A DNA stretch of 64,000 nt from assembly GCA_963738185.1 (NCBI GenBank), contig CAVTVA010000001.1:1-64000 (forward strand), written 5' to 3'. The notes below the pieces were generated by a model. That model was not told where the DNA came from. It was given only the letters and a program-made list of their open reading frames with translations, and did not search any database. The stretch comes from AP-15 sp963738185. GTDB lineage: Bacteria; Pseudomonadota; Alphaproteobacteria; ATCC43930; CGMCC-115725. A program made the translations under genes and the position numbers. This document shows positions 36,725 through 44,804 of the stretch, one piece after another (the first letter of the stretch is position 1; the number at the start of each line of letters is the position of its first letter).

Positions 36725-37416
36725 CCAAGCCGCTGGTCCTGATCGTCGAGGACGAGGCCCCGCTCGTCACCCTCTTACGCTACAATCTGGAAAAAGAAGG
36801 TTTCGAGGTCGGCGAGGCCGGTGACGGCGAGGAGGCCTTGACCCGGATCGCCGAGCGCCGGCCCGACATCGTGCTGCTCGATTGGATGCTGCCGCTGGTC
36901 TCCGGGATCGAGGTGTGCCGGCAAATCCGCCGCTCGCCGCGGACCCGCACCCTGCCGGTAATCATGCTGACCGCCCGCGGCGAGGAATCGGACCGGGTGC
37001 GCGGGCTTGACAGCGGCGCCGACGATTATATCGCCAAGCCGTTCAGCCTGCGCGAGCTGAGCGCCCGCCTGCGCGCGGTGATCCGGCGCGCTCAGCCCAC
37101 CGCCGCGGCGGAAGCCTTGCAATTTGGCGCGGTGACGATGGATCTCGCTGCGCACCGGGTGTCGCGGGAGGGCAAGCCAATCCATCTCGGCCCGACCGAG
37201 TTCCGCCTGCTGCGCCATCTGATGCAGCACCCAGGCCGGGTGTTCTCGCGCGAGCAGCTGTTAGACGCGGTTTGGGGCCATGACGTCTATGTCGAGCCCC
37301 GCACAGTCGACGTGCACATCCGCCGCCTGCGCAAGGCCCTGAACGCCGATGGCGGGCCAGATTTCGTGCGCACGGTCCGCTCCGCCGGCTACGCCCTCGA
37401 CCGCGCCGAAGATTAG
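36721..37416 (+). CDS. phoB: Phosphate regulon response regulator PhoB
   Basis: A 231-residue OmpR-class regulator. The receiver domain shows the acidic pair VEDEAPLV, the phospho-Asp in IVLLDWMLPLVSG and the Lys in DYIAKPFSLREL. The winged-helix domain has HLGPTEFRLLRHLMQHPGRV and TVDVHIRRLRKAL. It binds PHO boxes, including probably the one before pstS. Its GTG overlaps the phoU stop (GTGA), so it is translationally coupled. Confidence 0.95.
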   Translation: MTKPLVLIVEDEAPLVTLLRYNLEKEGFEVGEAGDGEEALTRIAERRPDIVLLDWMLPLVSGIEVCRQIRRSPRTRTLPVIMLTARGEESDRVRGLDSGADDYIAKPFSLRELSARLRAVIRRAQPTAAAEALQFGAVTMDLAAHRVSREGKPIHLGPTEFRLLRHLMQHPGRVFSREQLLDAVWGHDVYVEPRTVDVHIRRLRKALNADGGPDFVRTVRSAGYALDRAED

Positions 37417-37462
37417 CCCGGCCTGGCCCACGTTGCCGATGCCCTAGAGCAGGCGCACACGT

Positions 37463-39283
37463 TCACTTGGCCGCCCGGCGCATCTCGCGGTAGAGCGCGA
37501 TACGGTCCCTCTCCTCCGACTGCAGCCGGACGCGGACCCGCAGCAGGTCCTTCCAGCTCAGATAGCCGAGGAGGGTGGAGTTGGCCCGCGAAACGACCGC
37601 GAGGTGGGCGACGTTGGACAGCATCATGCGATCGATGATCCCCTCCAGATACTCGTCCGGATAGGCCTGGGGCACCTCGGCGCCCTCAAGCAGGGTGCTC
37701 AGCTCCGCGTGGCGGGGCTTTCCGGCGCGCCGCCAGGCCAGCACGGTCGGCGGGTCGACGATCCCGATGACGCAGCCTTCGGCGTCGGTCACCGGAAAGC
37801 TCGGATGCTTGGTCGTCGGGCTGGTCAGGAAGGTGGCGGCCTGCTGCAAGGTCATCGTCCCGGGCAAGCTCTGCACCTCGGTCGCCATCACATCACGCAC
37901 CTGGGCCAGCGCGAACGGGTCCACCCGATACTCGCGCAGCAGATGATGCCCGCGGCGGGCGACCTTTTCGGTCAGGATCGAGCGGCGCATGAACAGCACG
38001 GTCAACAGATGCGCGGTGACGCAGGCGGCGATCAGCGGCAAGAGGACGTGGGTGTTGCCGGTGACCTCGACCGCAAAGAACGTCGCGGTCAACGGCGAGC
38101 GCATGGTGCCGCCCATCGTCGCGCACATCGCCAGCAATGCCCAGAAGCCGGGGCTGGCCGCGGGCAGCACATGGGCCAGCGCGGCACCCATGCCGCCGCC
38201 CATGATTAAGAGCGGCGCCAAGACGCCGCCCGAGGTGCCTGAGCCGAGCGCCACCGCCCAGATGATCGCCTTGACCACCAGCAGCAGCAGCGCCGCCAGC
38301 GGCAAGGTTCCACCGCGCAGCATCTGCGCGATGTTGTCGTAGCCGACGCCCAGCGCGTGCGGATCGATCAGCCCGCCGATGCCGACCACCAGCCCGCCGA
38401 GCATCGGCCACCACATCCAATGGATCGGTAATTTGAGAAACAGATCCTCGCAGCCATAAACGAGCTGCGTCAGCACGCAGGACAGGAACCCCGACAACAA
38501 TCCGATCAGGATCCAGCAGCCCACGGCAAGGATCGTCACGTGCATCCCGCCGTCGAACGGAAACAGCGGCGAGGCGAGACCGAGCCAGGTGCGCTCGAGC
38601 TCCGCGGTGATCGCGGCGACCGCGACCGGGACAAAGCTGCGCGGGGTCCATTCGAACAGCAACAGCTCGACGGCCAGCATGATCGAGGCGATCGGGGTGC
38701 CGAACACCGTCGTCATGCCGGCGGCGGCGCCGGCTACCAATAAGGTCTTGCGCTCGCTGTCGCTGACCGGCAGCAGCTGGGCGATCAGCGAGCCGATCGC
38801 ACCGCCGGTCATGATGATCGGCCCCTCGGCGCCAAACGGGCCGCCGGTGCCGATCGCGATCGCCGACGACAGCGGCTTCAGGATTGCGACCTTGACATCG
38901 AGCTGGCTGCGGCCGAGCAGGATCGCCTCGATCGCCTCGGGAATGCCGTGGCCGCGGATCTTCTCGCTGCCAAAGCGCGCCATCAACCCGACGATCAGCG
39001 CGCCGCCGACCGGGACCAGCACGACGGCCAGGCCCCAGGGTGAGTGGCCGAGCGGCAGGTTGGCCAAGGTGAAACGCCCAAAATAGGCAAGGTTGGTGCA
39101 CAGGCGGATCAGCCGCAGCAGCACCACGCCCGAGATCACCCCGGCGGTGCCGACGACGAGCGCAATCGCCGAGATCAGCAGCACCCGCGGACGGGTGGTA
39201 AAATCGCCGAGGCTGCTGAGCGCTGGAGCCCCCGAATGGCCGCCGACAGGGCCTTTGGCGTTGAGCCGCTCGACTTTCTTCAC
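37463..39283 (-). CDS. ClC-type chloride channel/antiporter with CBS domains
   Basis: About 606 residues. The ClC core shows IRGHGIPEAIEAI, TGGPFGAEGPIIMTGG with the gating-type Glu, and GSGTSGGVLAPLLIMGGGMG. The last 130 residues contain two CBS modules (VRDVMATEVQSLPG and YLEGIIDRMMLSNVAHLAVV). The selectivity motif reads GHGIP rather than GSGIP, which may alter ion preference. The GTG at 39283 has CGGAGGAA six bases upstream; ATGs at 39307 and 39343 are alternatives. It diverges from a MarR regulator. Confidence 0.9.
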   Translation of the reverse strand: MKKVERLNAKGPVGGHSGAPALSSLGDFTTRPRVLLISAIALVVGTAGVISGVVLLRLIRLCTNLAYFGRFTLANLPLGHSPWGLAVVLVPVGGALIVGLMARFGSEKIRGHGIPEAIEAILLGRSQLDVKVAILKPLSSAIAIGTGGPFGAEGPIIMTGGAIGSLIAQLLPVSDSERKTLLVAGAAAGMTTVFGTPIASIMLAVELLLFEWTPRSFVPVAVAAITAELERTWLGLASPLFPFDGGMHVTILAVGCWILIGLLSGFLSCVLTQLVYGCEDLFLKLPIHWMWWPMLGGLVVGIGGLIDPHALGVGYDNIAQMLRGGTLPLAALLLLVVKAIIWAVALGSGTSGGVLAPLLIMGGGMGAALAHVLPAASPGFWALLAMCATMGGTMRSPLTATFFAVEVTGNTHVLLPLIAACVTAHLLTVLFMRRSILTEKVARRGHHLLREYRVDPFALAQVRDVMATEVQSLPGTMTLQQAATFLTSPTTKHPSFPVTDAEGCVIGIVDPPTVLAWRRAGKPRHAELSTLLEGAEVPQAYPDEYLEGIIDRMMLSNVAHLAVVSRANSTLLGYLSWKDLLRVRVRLQSEERDRIALYREMRRAAK

Positions 39284-39329
39284 CCTGTTCCTCCGAGGAG
39301 ATCGCATCCCCAGATGTATCGTAGGGCGA

Positions 39330-39342
39330 TGCAAAATTTGCA
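39330..39342. promoter_or_regulatory. Palindrome between divergent channel and marR genes
   Basis: TGCAAAATTTGCA is an inverted repeat with GCAAA/TTTGC arms in the 75-base divergent gap. It lies 16 bases before the marR ATG and about 50 bases before the channel start. Symmetric sites of this kind are common MarR-protein operators, so autoregulation and control of the channel gene are plausible. Confidence 0.45.
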
Positions 39343-39357
39343 AGCAGAGTGACGTTC

Positions 39358-39813
39358 ATGGCTGATCCGATGCGGGCTCGATTGCGCGGGCAGCCGGTGC
39401 GGCTCGACCGCGAGGGCTACCGGATGCTGTCCGATTTCCGGTACCTGATCCGCCACTTCCTGGAATTCAGCCAGACCGCGGCCCGGCACGCCGGCCTGAC
39501 CCCGCGCCAGCATCAGGCGTTGCTGGCGGTCAAGGGGTTTCCCGGTTCGGGCAGCCCGAGCGTCGGCGATTTTGCCGAGCGGCTCGCCATCCGCCCGCAC
39601 AGCGCGGTCGAGCTTGTCGACCGGCTGGCCGAAGCGGGCTTGCTGGTGCGCGCTCACGACCCGGCCGATCGCCGCCGGGTGCTGCTGGCCCTGACCGAGG
39701 CGGCGGAAAAACGGCTGGCGAGCCTATCGGCGATCCACCTCGAGGAGCTGCGCTCGATGCGGCCGGCGCTGCTGCAGCTCCTCGATCAGCTCGACGCTCC
39801 GCCGGGCGTTTGA
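39358..39813 (+). CDS. MarR-family regulator
   Basis: A 151-residue winged-helix protein. FLEFSQTAARHAGLTPRQHQ leads into the DNA-recognition helix region SVGDFAERLAIRPHSAVELV and the wing AHDPADRRRVLLALTEAAEK, the MarR D-x-R-D-x-R-like motif. The ligand is unknown. The ATG at 39358 is close to a palindrome that may be its operator; the divergent ClC-channel gene is the likeliest target. Confidence 0.88.
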   Translation: MADPMRARLRGQPVRLDREGYRMLSDFRYLIRHFLEFSQTAARHAGLTPRQHQALLAVKGFPGSGSPSVGDFAERLAIRPHSAVELVDRLAEAGLLVRAHDPADRRRVLLALTEAAEKRLASLSAIHLEELRSMRPALLQLLDQLDAPPGV

Positions 39814-39829
39814 GCCGCTAAAAGAGCGG

Positions 39830-40639
39830 TCAGTCCCGCGGCACGACCCCGCGGCAGGAGAGCGCCACGGCGGCGAACGAGCGCGCACCGTCGGGCTGTC
39901 CGCACAGGTAGGCCACCTGCAGCTGGCGCTCGAGCCGGTCGCGCCGCGCGGTGTCGAGACCAGCGACATACTCGCCGAGCGCGCCCTCGCCGCTGGCATA
40001 AGGCTCCCAGTAATCGGCGAAATTGGCGAAATCCATGCGGATCATCAGCGAGCGCTGGTCGATGTCTGTCAGACCGGCCGCGGCCCAGATCCGCGGCAAC
40101 GCGCCCGGCGCGTAGATCGGCCGCCCCATCGTGCGGTCGCGCGCGCTGACCGCGGCGTCGTCGAGCGCCGTCGCGGTGTCCCAAAACATGCGGCTGGCGA
40201 CCGCACCACCCGGCGAATCCCAGAACGCCGCGCAGACCACCCCGCCCGGGCGGGTGACCCGCCGCATCTCGCGGACAGCGACATCCGGGCGCGGCAGGAC
40301 CGAGGGCAGCACCAGCATCGACACCGCCCGGTCAAAGCTCCCATCGGCAAAGCCAAGTGCCGCGCCGTCGCCATGCTCGATCGTGATCCGCGGATCGCTA
40401 TTCTTCGCTTGCGCGGCGGCCAGATAAATCTCGGAATGGTCGATCGCGACGAGGCTGGCGATGTTGGCCGCCGCAGGCAGCGCAAAAGTCAAGCTGCCGG
40501 TGCCGCAGCCGACCTCCAGCACCTGTTCGCCATCGGCGATCCCGGCATGCTCAATGAACACCGGCGCCAGCCGCCGGCTCCACCGCCCCATCAGCCGCTC
40601 ATAATTCCCCGCATCGCGCGCATTAAAGATCGACGGCAT
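39830..40639 (-). CDS. Class I SAM-dependent methyltransferase
   Basis: A 269-residue UbiE/COQ5-like methyltransferase. The SAM site is VLEVGCGTGSLTFALPA, followed by the acidic strand end VAIDHSEIY, and the post-II motif GFADGSFDRAVSMLVL. The head FNARDAGNYERLMGRWSRRL is typical of a family with poorly known small-molecule substrates. It is convergent with marR and its upstream side faces the rearranged segment. Confidence 0.86.
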   Translation of the reverse strand: MPSIFNARDAGNYERLMGRWSRRLAPVFIEHAGIADGEQVLEVGCGTGSLTFALPAAANIASLVAIDHSEIYLAAAQAKNSDPRITIEHGDGAALGFADGSFDRAVSMLVLPSVLPRPDVAVREMRRVTRPGGVVCAAFWDSPGGAVASRMFWDTATALDDAAVSARDRTMGRPIYAPGALPRIWAAAGLTDIDQRSLMIRMDFANFADYWEPYASGEGALGEYVAGLDTARRDRLERQLQVAYLCGQPDGARSFAAVALSCRGVVPRD

Positions 40640-40851
40640 CGCTCGGCTCCTTGGTTGCTCCGCCGGTCCGCTCCGGCCGCGTCGTGGTTGCCGCGAATTT
40701 TAATCACCAATGCCGCGCATGGGAATTCAAAGCGCTGCCGCCGCCTCGGTCACCTGGTATCGGGACGTAACGTCGATCGCAGTGGACTTGCGCCGAATTC
40801 GCTGCCAGACAAACAGCGATCCCATCGGCGGATTATGCTCGATCGGCTAAC
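40640..40851. other. Intergenic before the rearranged segment
   Basis: About 210 bases of normal-GC sequence with no conserved frame. It probably holds the promoter of the methyltransferase (reverse) and the original promoter of the potassium-channel gene (forward), because a copy of that gene's first codons follows at 40864. Confidence 0.4.
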
Positions 40852-40876
40852 TCCCCTGCTTCGATGATGCGGCGAA
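40852..40876 (+). repeat. 25-bp direct repeat, left copy
   Basis: It matches 41425-41449 at 24 of 25 positions. The shared core CTTCGATGATGCGGCGAA contains the start ATGATGCGG of the channel gene. The two copies bound the lower-GC insertion. Confidence 0.85.
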
Positions 40877-40904
40877 GTGCGAACAGAACAGATGGCTAGA
40901 GACT

Positions 40905-41210
40905 ATGATGAGATCTGTTGAGATAGGTATATGTAGATTTGCGCAAGTACTAGACGAAGAGACGCCACTTGAACATGACATCTTCGCTCACCGGCAGGGA
41001 GCGTTCTTAGAACATAGGTAGCACCTTGTGAGTCAGAAAGTAATTAAGCTAAGAGAGAAGAGTGGAGTAGGAGAGGAGATAGATGAAGAAGAGGATTTAG
41101 GAGAAGGTAAAGATGCTGACGAACAGCAGATCAAGAGGCTTGAAAGAGATGAAGCTGACGACTTTGGGGTTCGGTTTTGGCCGCCGCAGCTAGGAAAGGA
41201 CATTCGTTAG
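40905..41210 (+). CDS. Acidic hypothetical frame with in-frame amber codon
   Basis: One reading frame runs from ATG at 40905 to TAG at 41208-41210, broken by a single TAG at 41019-41021. The first part reads MMRSVEIGICRFAQVLDEET and ends FLEHR; the second begins at a GTG at 41028 (SQKVIKLREKSG) and is very acidic (EEIDEEEDLGEGKDADE). Codon use is AT-rich, unlike the neighbours. It could be a decayed foreign gene, two small genes or chance in purine-rich DNA. I recognise no family. Confidence 0.25.
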
Positions 41211-41223
41211 AGCAGAGAGCGAG

Positions 41224-41420
41224 TCACAGCTTCACATCGCGCACCGGAGAGGGTAGCGCCGGGGTTAGATATCGATATCGCGATAGGGAGATAATCTGCG
41301 GGGAGGCGATCAGCGCCGCGCCGGTGCGCTCGCCCTTGAGCAGGCGAAATTCTTCGGACGCCACGACAACGACCTCATCGCGCGCATGCACGGTAACATG
41401 CTGCGGCCCGTCGCTGCGCG
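41224..41420 (-). pseudogene. Phd/YefM-type antitoxin remnant
   Basis: On the reverse strand, GPQHVTVHARDEVVVVASEE, then FRLLKGERTGAALIASP and the terminal PVRDVKL match the body and C-terminus of Phd/YefM antitoxins. The N-terminal DNA-binding head is missing: the frame is cut at the boundary with the right 25-bp repeat. No partner toxin is next to it. It is a fragment left in the inserted segment. Confidence 0.62.
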
Positions 41421-41424
41421 AGCG

Positions 41425-41449
41425 TCCCCTCCTTCGATGATGCGGCGAA
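41425..41449 (+). repeat. 25-bp direct repeat, right copy
   Basis: The partner of 40852-40876, with one mismatch. It contains the start codons of the channel gene (ATGATGCGG at 41437), so the insertion separated this start from its original upstream DNA. Confidence 0.85.
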
Positions 41450-42281
41450 CCGCGATCCACACCTGGCAGGATCGGCTCAGGGATCCGAGCCTGAGCGTGC
41501 TGCTGGTCCTCGAATTGTGCGTGATCTTTGTGGCCGTGCCGCTGGCCGCGCAAGGACTGCCGATGGCGCGGCCGATCGGCGAGACGATGGTACTGGCGGT
41601 GGTGCTGCTCGTCGGCCTGCTGTCGCACCGGCGCGGCGCCGTGCTCGTCATCATGCTGGGGCTGTCGGCCACATTTGCGAGCATTTGGCTGCGGCCGGAC
41701 CTGGCGCCGGTGCCGAAAGTCTGCTCAGCCGAGGCGGCAGCATCCTGACCTTCGGCGCACGCCGTATATGCGACTGGCCGCATCACATTTCGGCGGCTGC
41801 AAGGCGCGTTCGTGCTTGGCCTCAACCGCGCGATGATCCTCGCCTGCTCGCGCACCTGAGTGGGGATCACGCGATAGTGTGCCGAGGCGGCAGCATCCGA
41901 CTTTCGGCGCTCAGCTGGGTCGTGGCGCACGCCGTCTATGCGCCTGGCCGCATCACATTTCGGCGGCTGCAAGGCGCGTTCGTGCTTTACCTCAACCTCG
42001 GGACGATCTTCGCCTCCGCGTTTCACCTGATCTGGGATCTAAGCCCTGGTGCGTTCACCAATGTCGGAGCGCCAGCGCGCGGCCCAAGCGAGATCGCGCT
42101 GATGCTCTATTTCAGCTTTACGACGCTGACCAGCACCGGCTTTGGCGACATCGTCCCGGTCAACCCGTTTGCCCGCAGCCTGGCCAATCTGGAGGCGGTG
42201 CTGGGTCAGCTTTATCTCGCCACGACCGTCGCCCGGCTGGTGACGCTCGAGCTCGCCGACCGGCGCAGCGCGCGGCCATGA
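41437..42281 (+). pseudogene. Two-helix potassium channel gene, broken by duplication
   Basis: The N-terminal part (MMRRTAIHTWQDRL, then several helices up to FASIWLRPDLAPVP) reads from 41437. The C-terminal part (FVLYLNLGTIFASAF, then the pore YFSFTTLTSTGFGDIVPVNP) is in another frame and ends at 42281. TSTGFGD is a potassium-type selectivity filter (Ion_trans_2). Between the halves lies a partial duplication: 41728-41843 resembles 41881-42014, including 37 identical bases (41781-41817 and 41951-41987). The duplication and a frame change near 41715 destroy the gene. It once coded for a protein of about 230 residues. Confidence 0.72.
41728..42014 (+). repeat. Imperfect tandem duplication inside the channel gene
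   Basis: Copy one (41728-41843) and copy two (41881-42014) share GCCGAGGCGGCAGCATCC at their starts and a 37-base identical block further in. Copy one has lost about 18 bases and diverged, while copy two is continuous with the rest of the gene. About 37 unrelated bases separate them. Confidence 0.8.
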
Positions 42282-42291
42282 ACGGTGCCAG

Positions 42292-43563
42292 TCATTCGGC
42301 CGCGATCGCCGCCGGCTGGAACCACGACAGCGGGGCGCGGGCGGCGACGGGCATCGGCTGCGGCCACCAGCGGTCTTCCCATTCGGCAAAGACCTCGGCG
42401 AGCTGCGGCATGACCTGTTCGGCGAAGAGGCGCGTGTTGTATTGCGCGAGGTCCTTGCTCATGTTGCCGAACTGCAACAGCAGCATCAAATGTCCGACAT
42501 TGAGGTCGGTCGCGACTTGGCGCAATTGGGCGGCGACCTCGTCGGGCGAGCCGATGATCACATAGCCCTTGTCGACGATCGCATCCATCTCGCGCGCCAG
42601 CATCTGGAACTTCGATTCATAGCGCGAGGCCTGCGCCGCCAGGGCCACCTGGCTCTGGATGCCGCGGCGCTGGGTCTCCTCGGTGGCATAGCCGGGCGGC
42701 CCGGCGAAACGCGGATCGACGTGCAGGCAGCGGCCATAAAAATATTCGGCCGGCTCGCGGTAGAGGCGAAAGGCCTCCTCGCGGGTCGCGGCCACCCCGA
42801 CGAATTGCAGAAACCCGGCGCGGTAGGGGTTCCGGTCCTTGCCCAGCCGGGCCATCTCGTCCCAGAACCCGGTCATGGTCGCCTGGCCGGCCTGGTAGCC
42901 GTAATAGGACAGGTAGCAGTAGACATAGTCCATCCGCGCGCACCACTGCCAGGTCTCGACCGAGCCGCCGCCCGGGATCCAGATCGGCGGGTGCGGCTTT
43001 TGAATGGGCCGCGGCCAGATATTAACGTAGCGCTGCTGGTTGAAGCGGCCGTTGAAGGCGAAGGTCTCGGGCTCGGTCCAGGCGCGCAGCACCAGATCGT
43101 GCGCCTCATGGTAGCGCTCGCGTAAGAGGCTCGGGTTCTGGCTATAGGCGTAGCAGGTGTCCATCGGCGAGCCGACCGGAAAGCCAGCGATCAGCCGACC
43201 GCCCGAGATCACATCGATCATCGCGAATTCTTCGGCGACCCGGGTCGGCGGGTTATAGAGCGCCAGCGAATTGCCGAGCACGCATAAGGCGGCATCCGAG
43301 GTGCGCCGGGCGAGCGAGGATGCGACCAGGTTGGGCGACGGCATCAGCCCGTAGCCGTTAGAATGATGCTCGTTGACGCAGACCGCGTCAAAGCCGCACT
43401 CGGCGGCGAATTCGAGCTCGTCCATAAAATCATTGTACATAAGGTGCGCGCGCCGCGGGTCGAACAGCGAGGAATGGATGTCGACCCACACCGAGGGATG
43501 CTTGTCACGAAAATCGTCCGGCAGCTCGGTGTACGGCATCAGGTGAAACCATAAGAGCTTCAT
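42292..43563 (-). CDS. LLM-class flavin-dependent oxidoreductase
   Basis: A 423-residue luciferase-like monooxygenase-family protein (TIM barrel). Typical segments are AAECGFDAVCVNEHHSNGYG, FAMIDVISGGRLIAGFPVGS and PHPPIWIPGGGSVETWQWC, the last in the flavin-binding region. Long LLM proteins of this kind often oxidise organic acids or amines, with FMN or F420 as cofactor; a flavin reductase is not adjacent. It stands alone, convergent with the broken channel gene. Confidence 0.88.
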   Translation of the reverse strand: MKLLWFHLMPYTELPDDFRDKHPSVWVDIHSSLFDPRRAHLMYNDFMDELEFAAECGFDAVCVNEHHSNGYGLMPSPNLVASSLARRTSDAALCVLGNSLALYNPPTRVAEEFAMIDVISGGRLIAGFPVGSPMDTCYAYSQNPSLLRERYHEAHDLVLRAWTEPETFAFNGRFNQQRYVNIWPRPIQKPHPPIWIPGGGSVETWQWCARMDYVYCYLSYYGYQAGQATMTGFWDEMARLGKDRNPYRAGFLQFVGVAATREEAFRLYREPAEYFYGRCLHVDPRFAGPPGYATEETQRRGIQSQVALAAQASRYESKFQMLAREMDAIVDKGYVIIGSPDEVAAQLRQVATDLNVGHLMLLLQFGNMSKDLAQYNTRLFAEQVMPQLAEVFAEWEDRWWPQPMPVAARAPLSWFQPAAIAAE

Positions 43564-43745
43564 CGCCAGGGCTCCGCTGCGAATTCAAAGGCGCTCAGCG
43601 TGGCCCCCGACTCGCCGCGGGTCAAGCCGCCGCTCCGGTCAAAGACGTGCGGCGCAGGGCACAGTTGCCGAATTGGCGGGCATGGCCAGGAACATTACGG
43701 CCGCCGTCGCCGTTCTCTGGCGATCTAGCTGATGGAGGCGCAACC

Positions 43746-43820
43746 ATGGGTGCTATTCTGCTGTGGCTGCTCGGCATCCCAATCCCGATCATCATCATCC
43801 TGCTGCTGCTGTGGCATTAG
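43746..43820 (+). CDS. 24-residue hydrophobic peptide
   Basis: ATG at 43746 with GGAGG nine bases upstream encodes MGAILLWLLGIPIPIIIILL and a short LLWH end, a single transmembrane helix. Peptides starting M-G-A-I-L-L-W-L-L-G-I-P occur widely in proteobacteria, so I think this is real. Its function is unknown. It precedes a larger membrane-protein gene by 24 bases and is probably in its operon. Confidence 0.68.
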   Translation: MGAILLWLLGIPIPIIIILLLLWH

Positions 43821-43844
43821 CCTAGACCACCGGGGAGAATTCTG

Positions 43845-44774
43845 ATGCAAACCTCATCGGTTCGGGTCGGCGAAGAGCGGGTCGTGGCAACCGGCGTAGC
43901 ACCGGCGGAAAGCCCGGTTTCGGCGATCTCGTGGGCGGCGATCATCGCCGGCGCATTTGCCATCGCGGCGATCAGCCTAATTCTGCTCGCCCTCGGCGCA
44001 GGTTGGGGCTTCGCCTCGATCTCGCCATGGTCCAATTCGGGTGCGTCGGCGACGACCTTCGGGGTGGCCGCGGCGGTGTGGCTGATCGTCGTGCAGTGGC
44101 TGTCATCGGCGTTCGGCGGCTATCTGACCGGCCGGCTGCGCACCAAATGGGTCGCGGTGCATACCGACGAGGTCTATTTCCGCGATACCGCGCATGGCTT
44201 CTTGGCCTGGGCGGTGGCCGCGGTGATCACTGCCGCGGTGCTGGGCTCGGCAGTGTCGTCTGTCATCGGCGGGGCATCGCGAGCGGTCGGCGCGGTCGCG
44301 GCACCGGGAGCATCAGGCGCGGCGGGCACGGCTGCCGCCCAGTCGGGCACCTCGGCGGGGACCTCAGCGCTCGATCCAACCGGATACCTAGTCGATACCC
44401 TTTACCGCAGCGATCACCCCGCCGCCAATGCCAGCCCGCAGGCGGTCGAGGCCGAGACGGCGCGGGTTGTCGCCCGCGGGGTGGCCGAAGGCAGCGTTCC
44501 GGACTCGGACCGCACCTATCTGACGGGGCTCGTTGCCGCCCGCACCGGGCTCAGCCAGCCCGACGCGGCAAAGCGCGTCGACAACGTGATCGCGCAGGCA
44601 AAGGCGGCCAACGTCAAGGCGCGCGCGGCGGCCGACAAGGCGCGCAAGGCGGCGTCGTATCTGTCGTTCTTCACTGCTTTCTCGATGATTGTCGGCGCCT
44701 TTATCGCGGCGGTCGCGGCCACACTCGCCGGCCATCGCCGCGACGAGGTGCTGGCGCGGCGCAGCCCGATCTAA
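43845..44774 (+). CDS. Conserved hypothetical membrane protein
   Basis: A 309-residue protein. Hydrophobic segments lie near residues 28-52 (SWAAIIAGAFAIAAISLILL), 65-90, 105-130 and at the end (FFTAFSMIVGAFIAAVAATL). A soluble Ala-rich part of about 110 residues lies between helices three and four. GGGGAG precedes the ATG. It resembles alphaproteobacterial proteins that follow the 24-residue peptide family; I know of no assigned function. Confidence 0.75.
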   Translation: MQTSSVRVGEERVVATGVAPAESPVSAISWAAIIAGAFAIAAISLILLALGAGWGFASISPWSNSGASATTFGVAAAVWLIVVQWLSSAFGGYLTGRLRTKWVAVHTDEVYFRDTAHGFLAWAVAAVITAAVLGSAVSSVIGGASRAVGAVAAPGASGAAGTAAAQSGTSAGTSALDPTGYLVDTLYRSDHPAANASPQAVEAETARVVARGVAEGSVPDSDRTYLTGLVAARTGLSQPDAAKRVDNVIAQAKAANVKARAAADKARKAASYLSFFTAFSMIVGAFIAAVAATLAGHRRDEVLARRSPI

Positions 44775-44804
44775 GCAGGAGCAGGCGAGGTCGGCGAGCC
44801 CGAA

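Larger units (their letters stand above)
40877..41424. mobile_element. Lower-GC insertion between 25-bp direct repeats
   Basis: About 548 bases bounded by direct repeats of 25 bp. The left part (to about 41215) is purine-rich on the plus strand and clearly lower in GC than its surroundings. The right part carries a decapitated Phd/YefM antitoxin on the minus strand. I see no transposase or integrase, so the mechanism is unknown; the repeats could be a long target duplication or the product of recombination. Confidence 0.6.
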
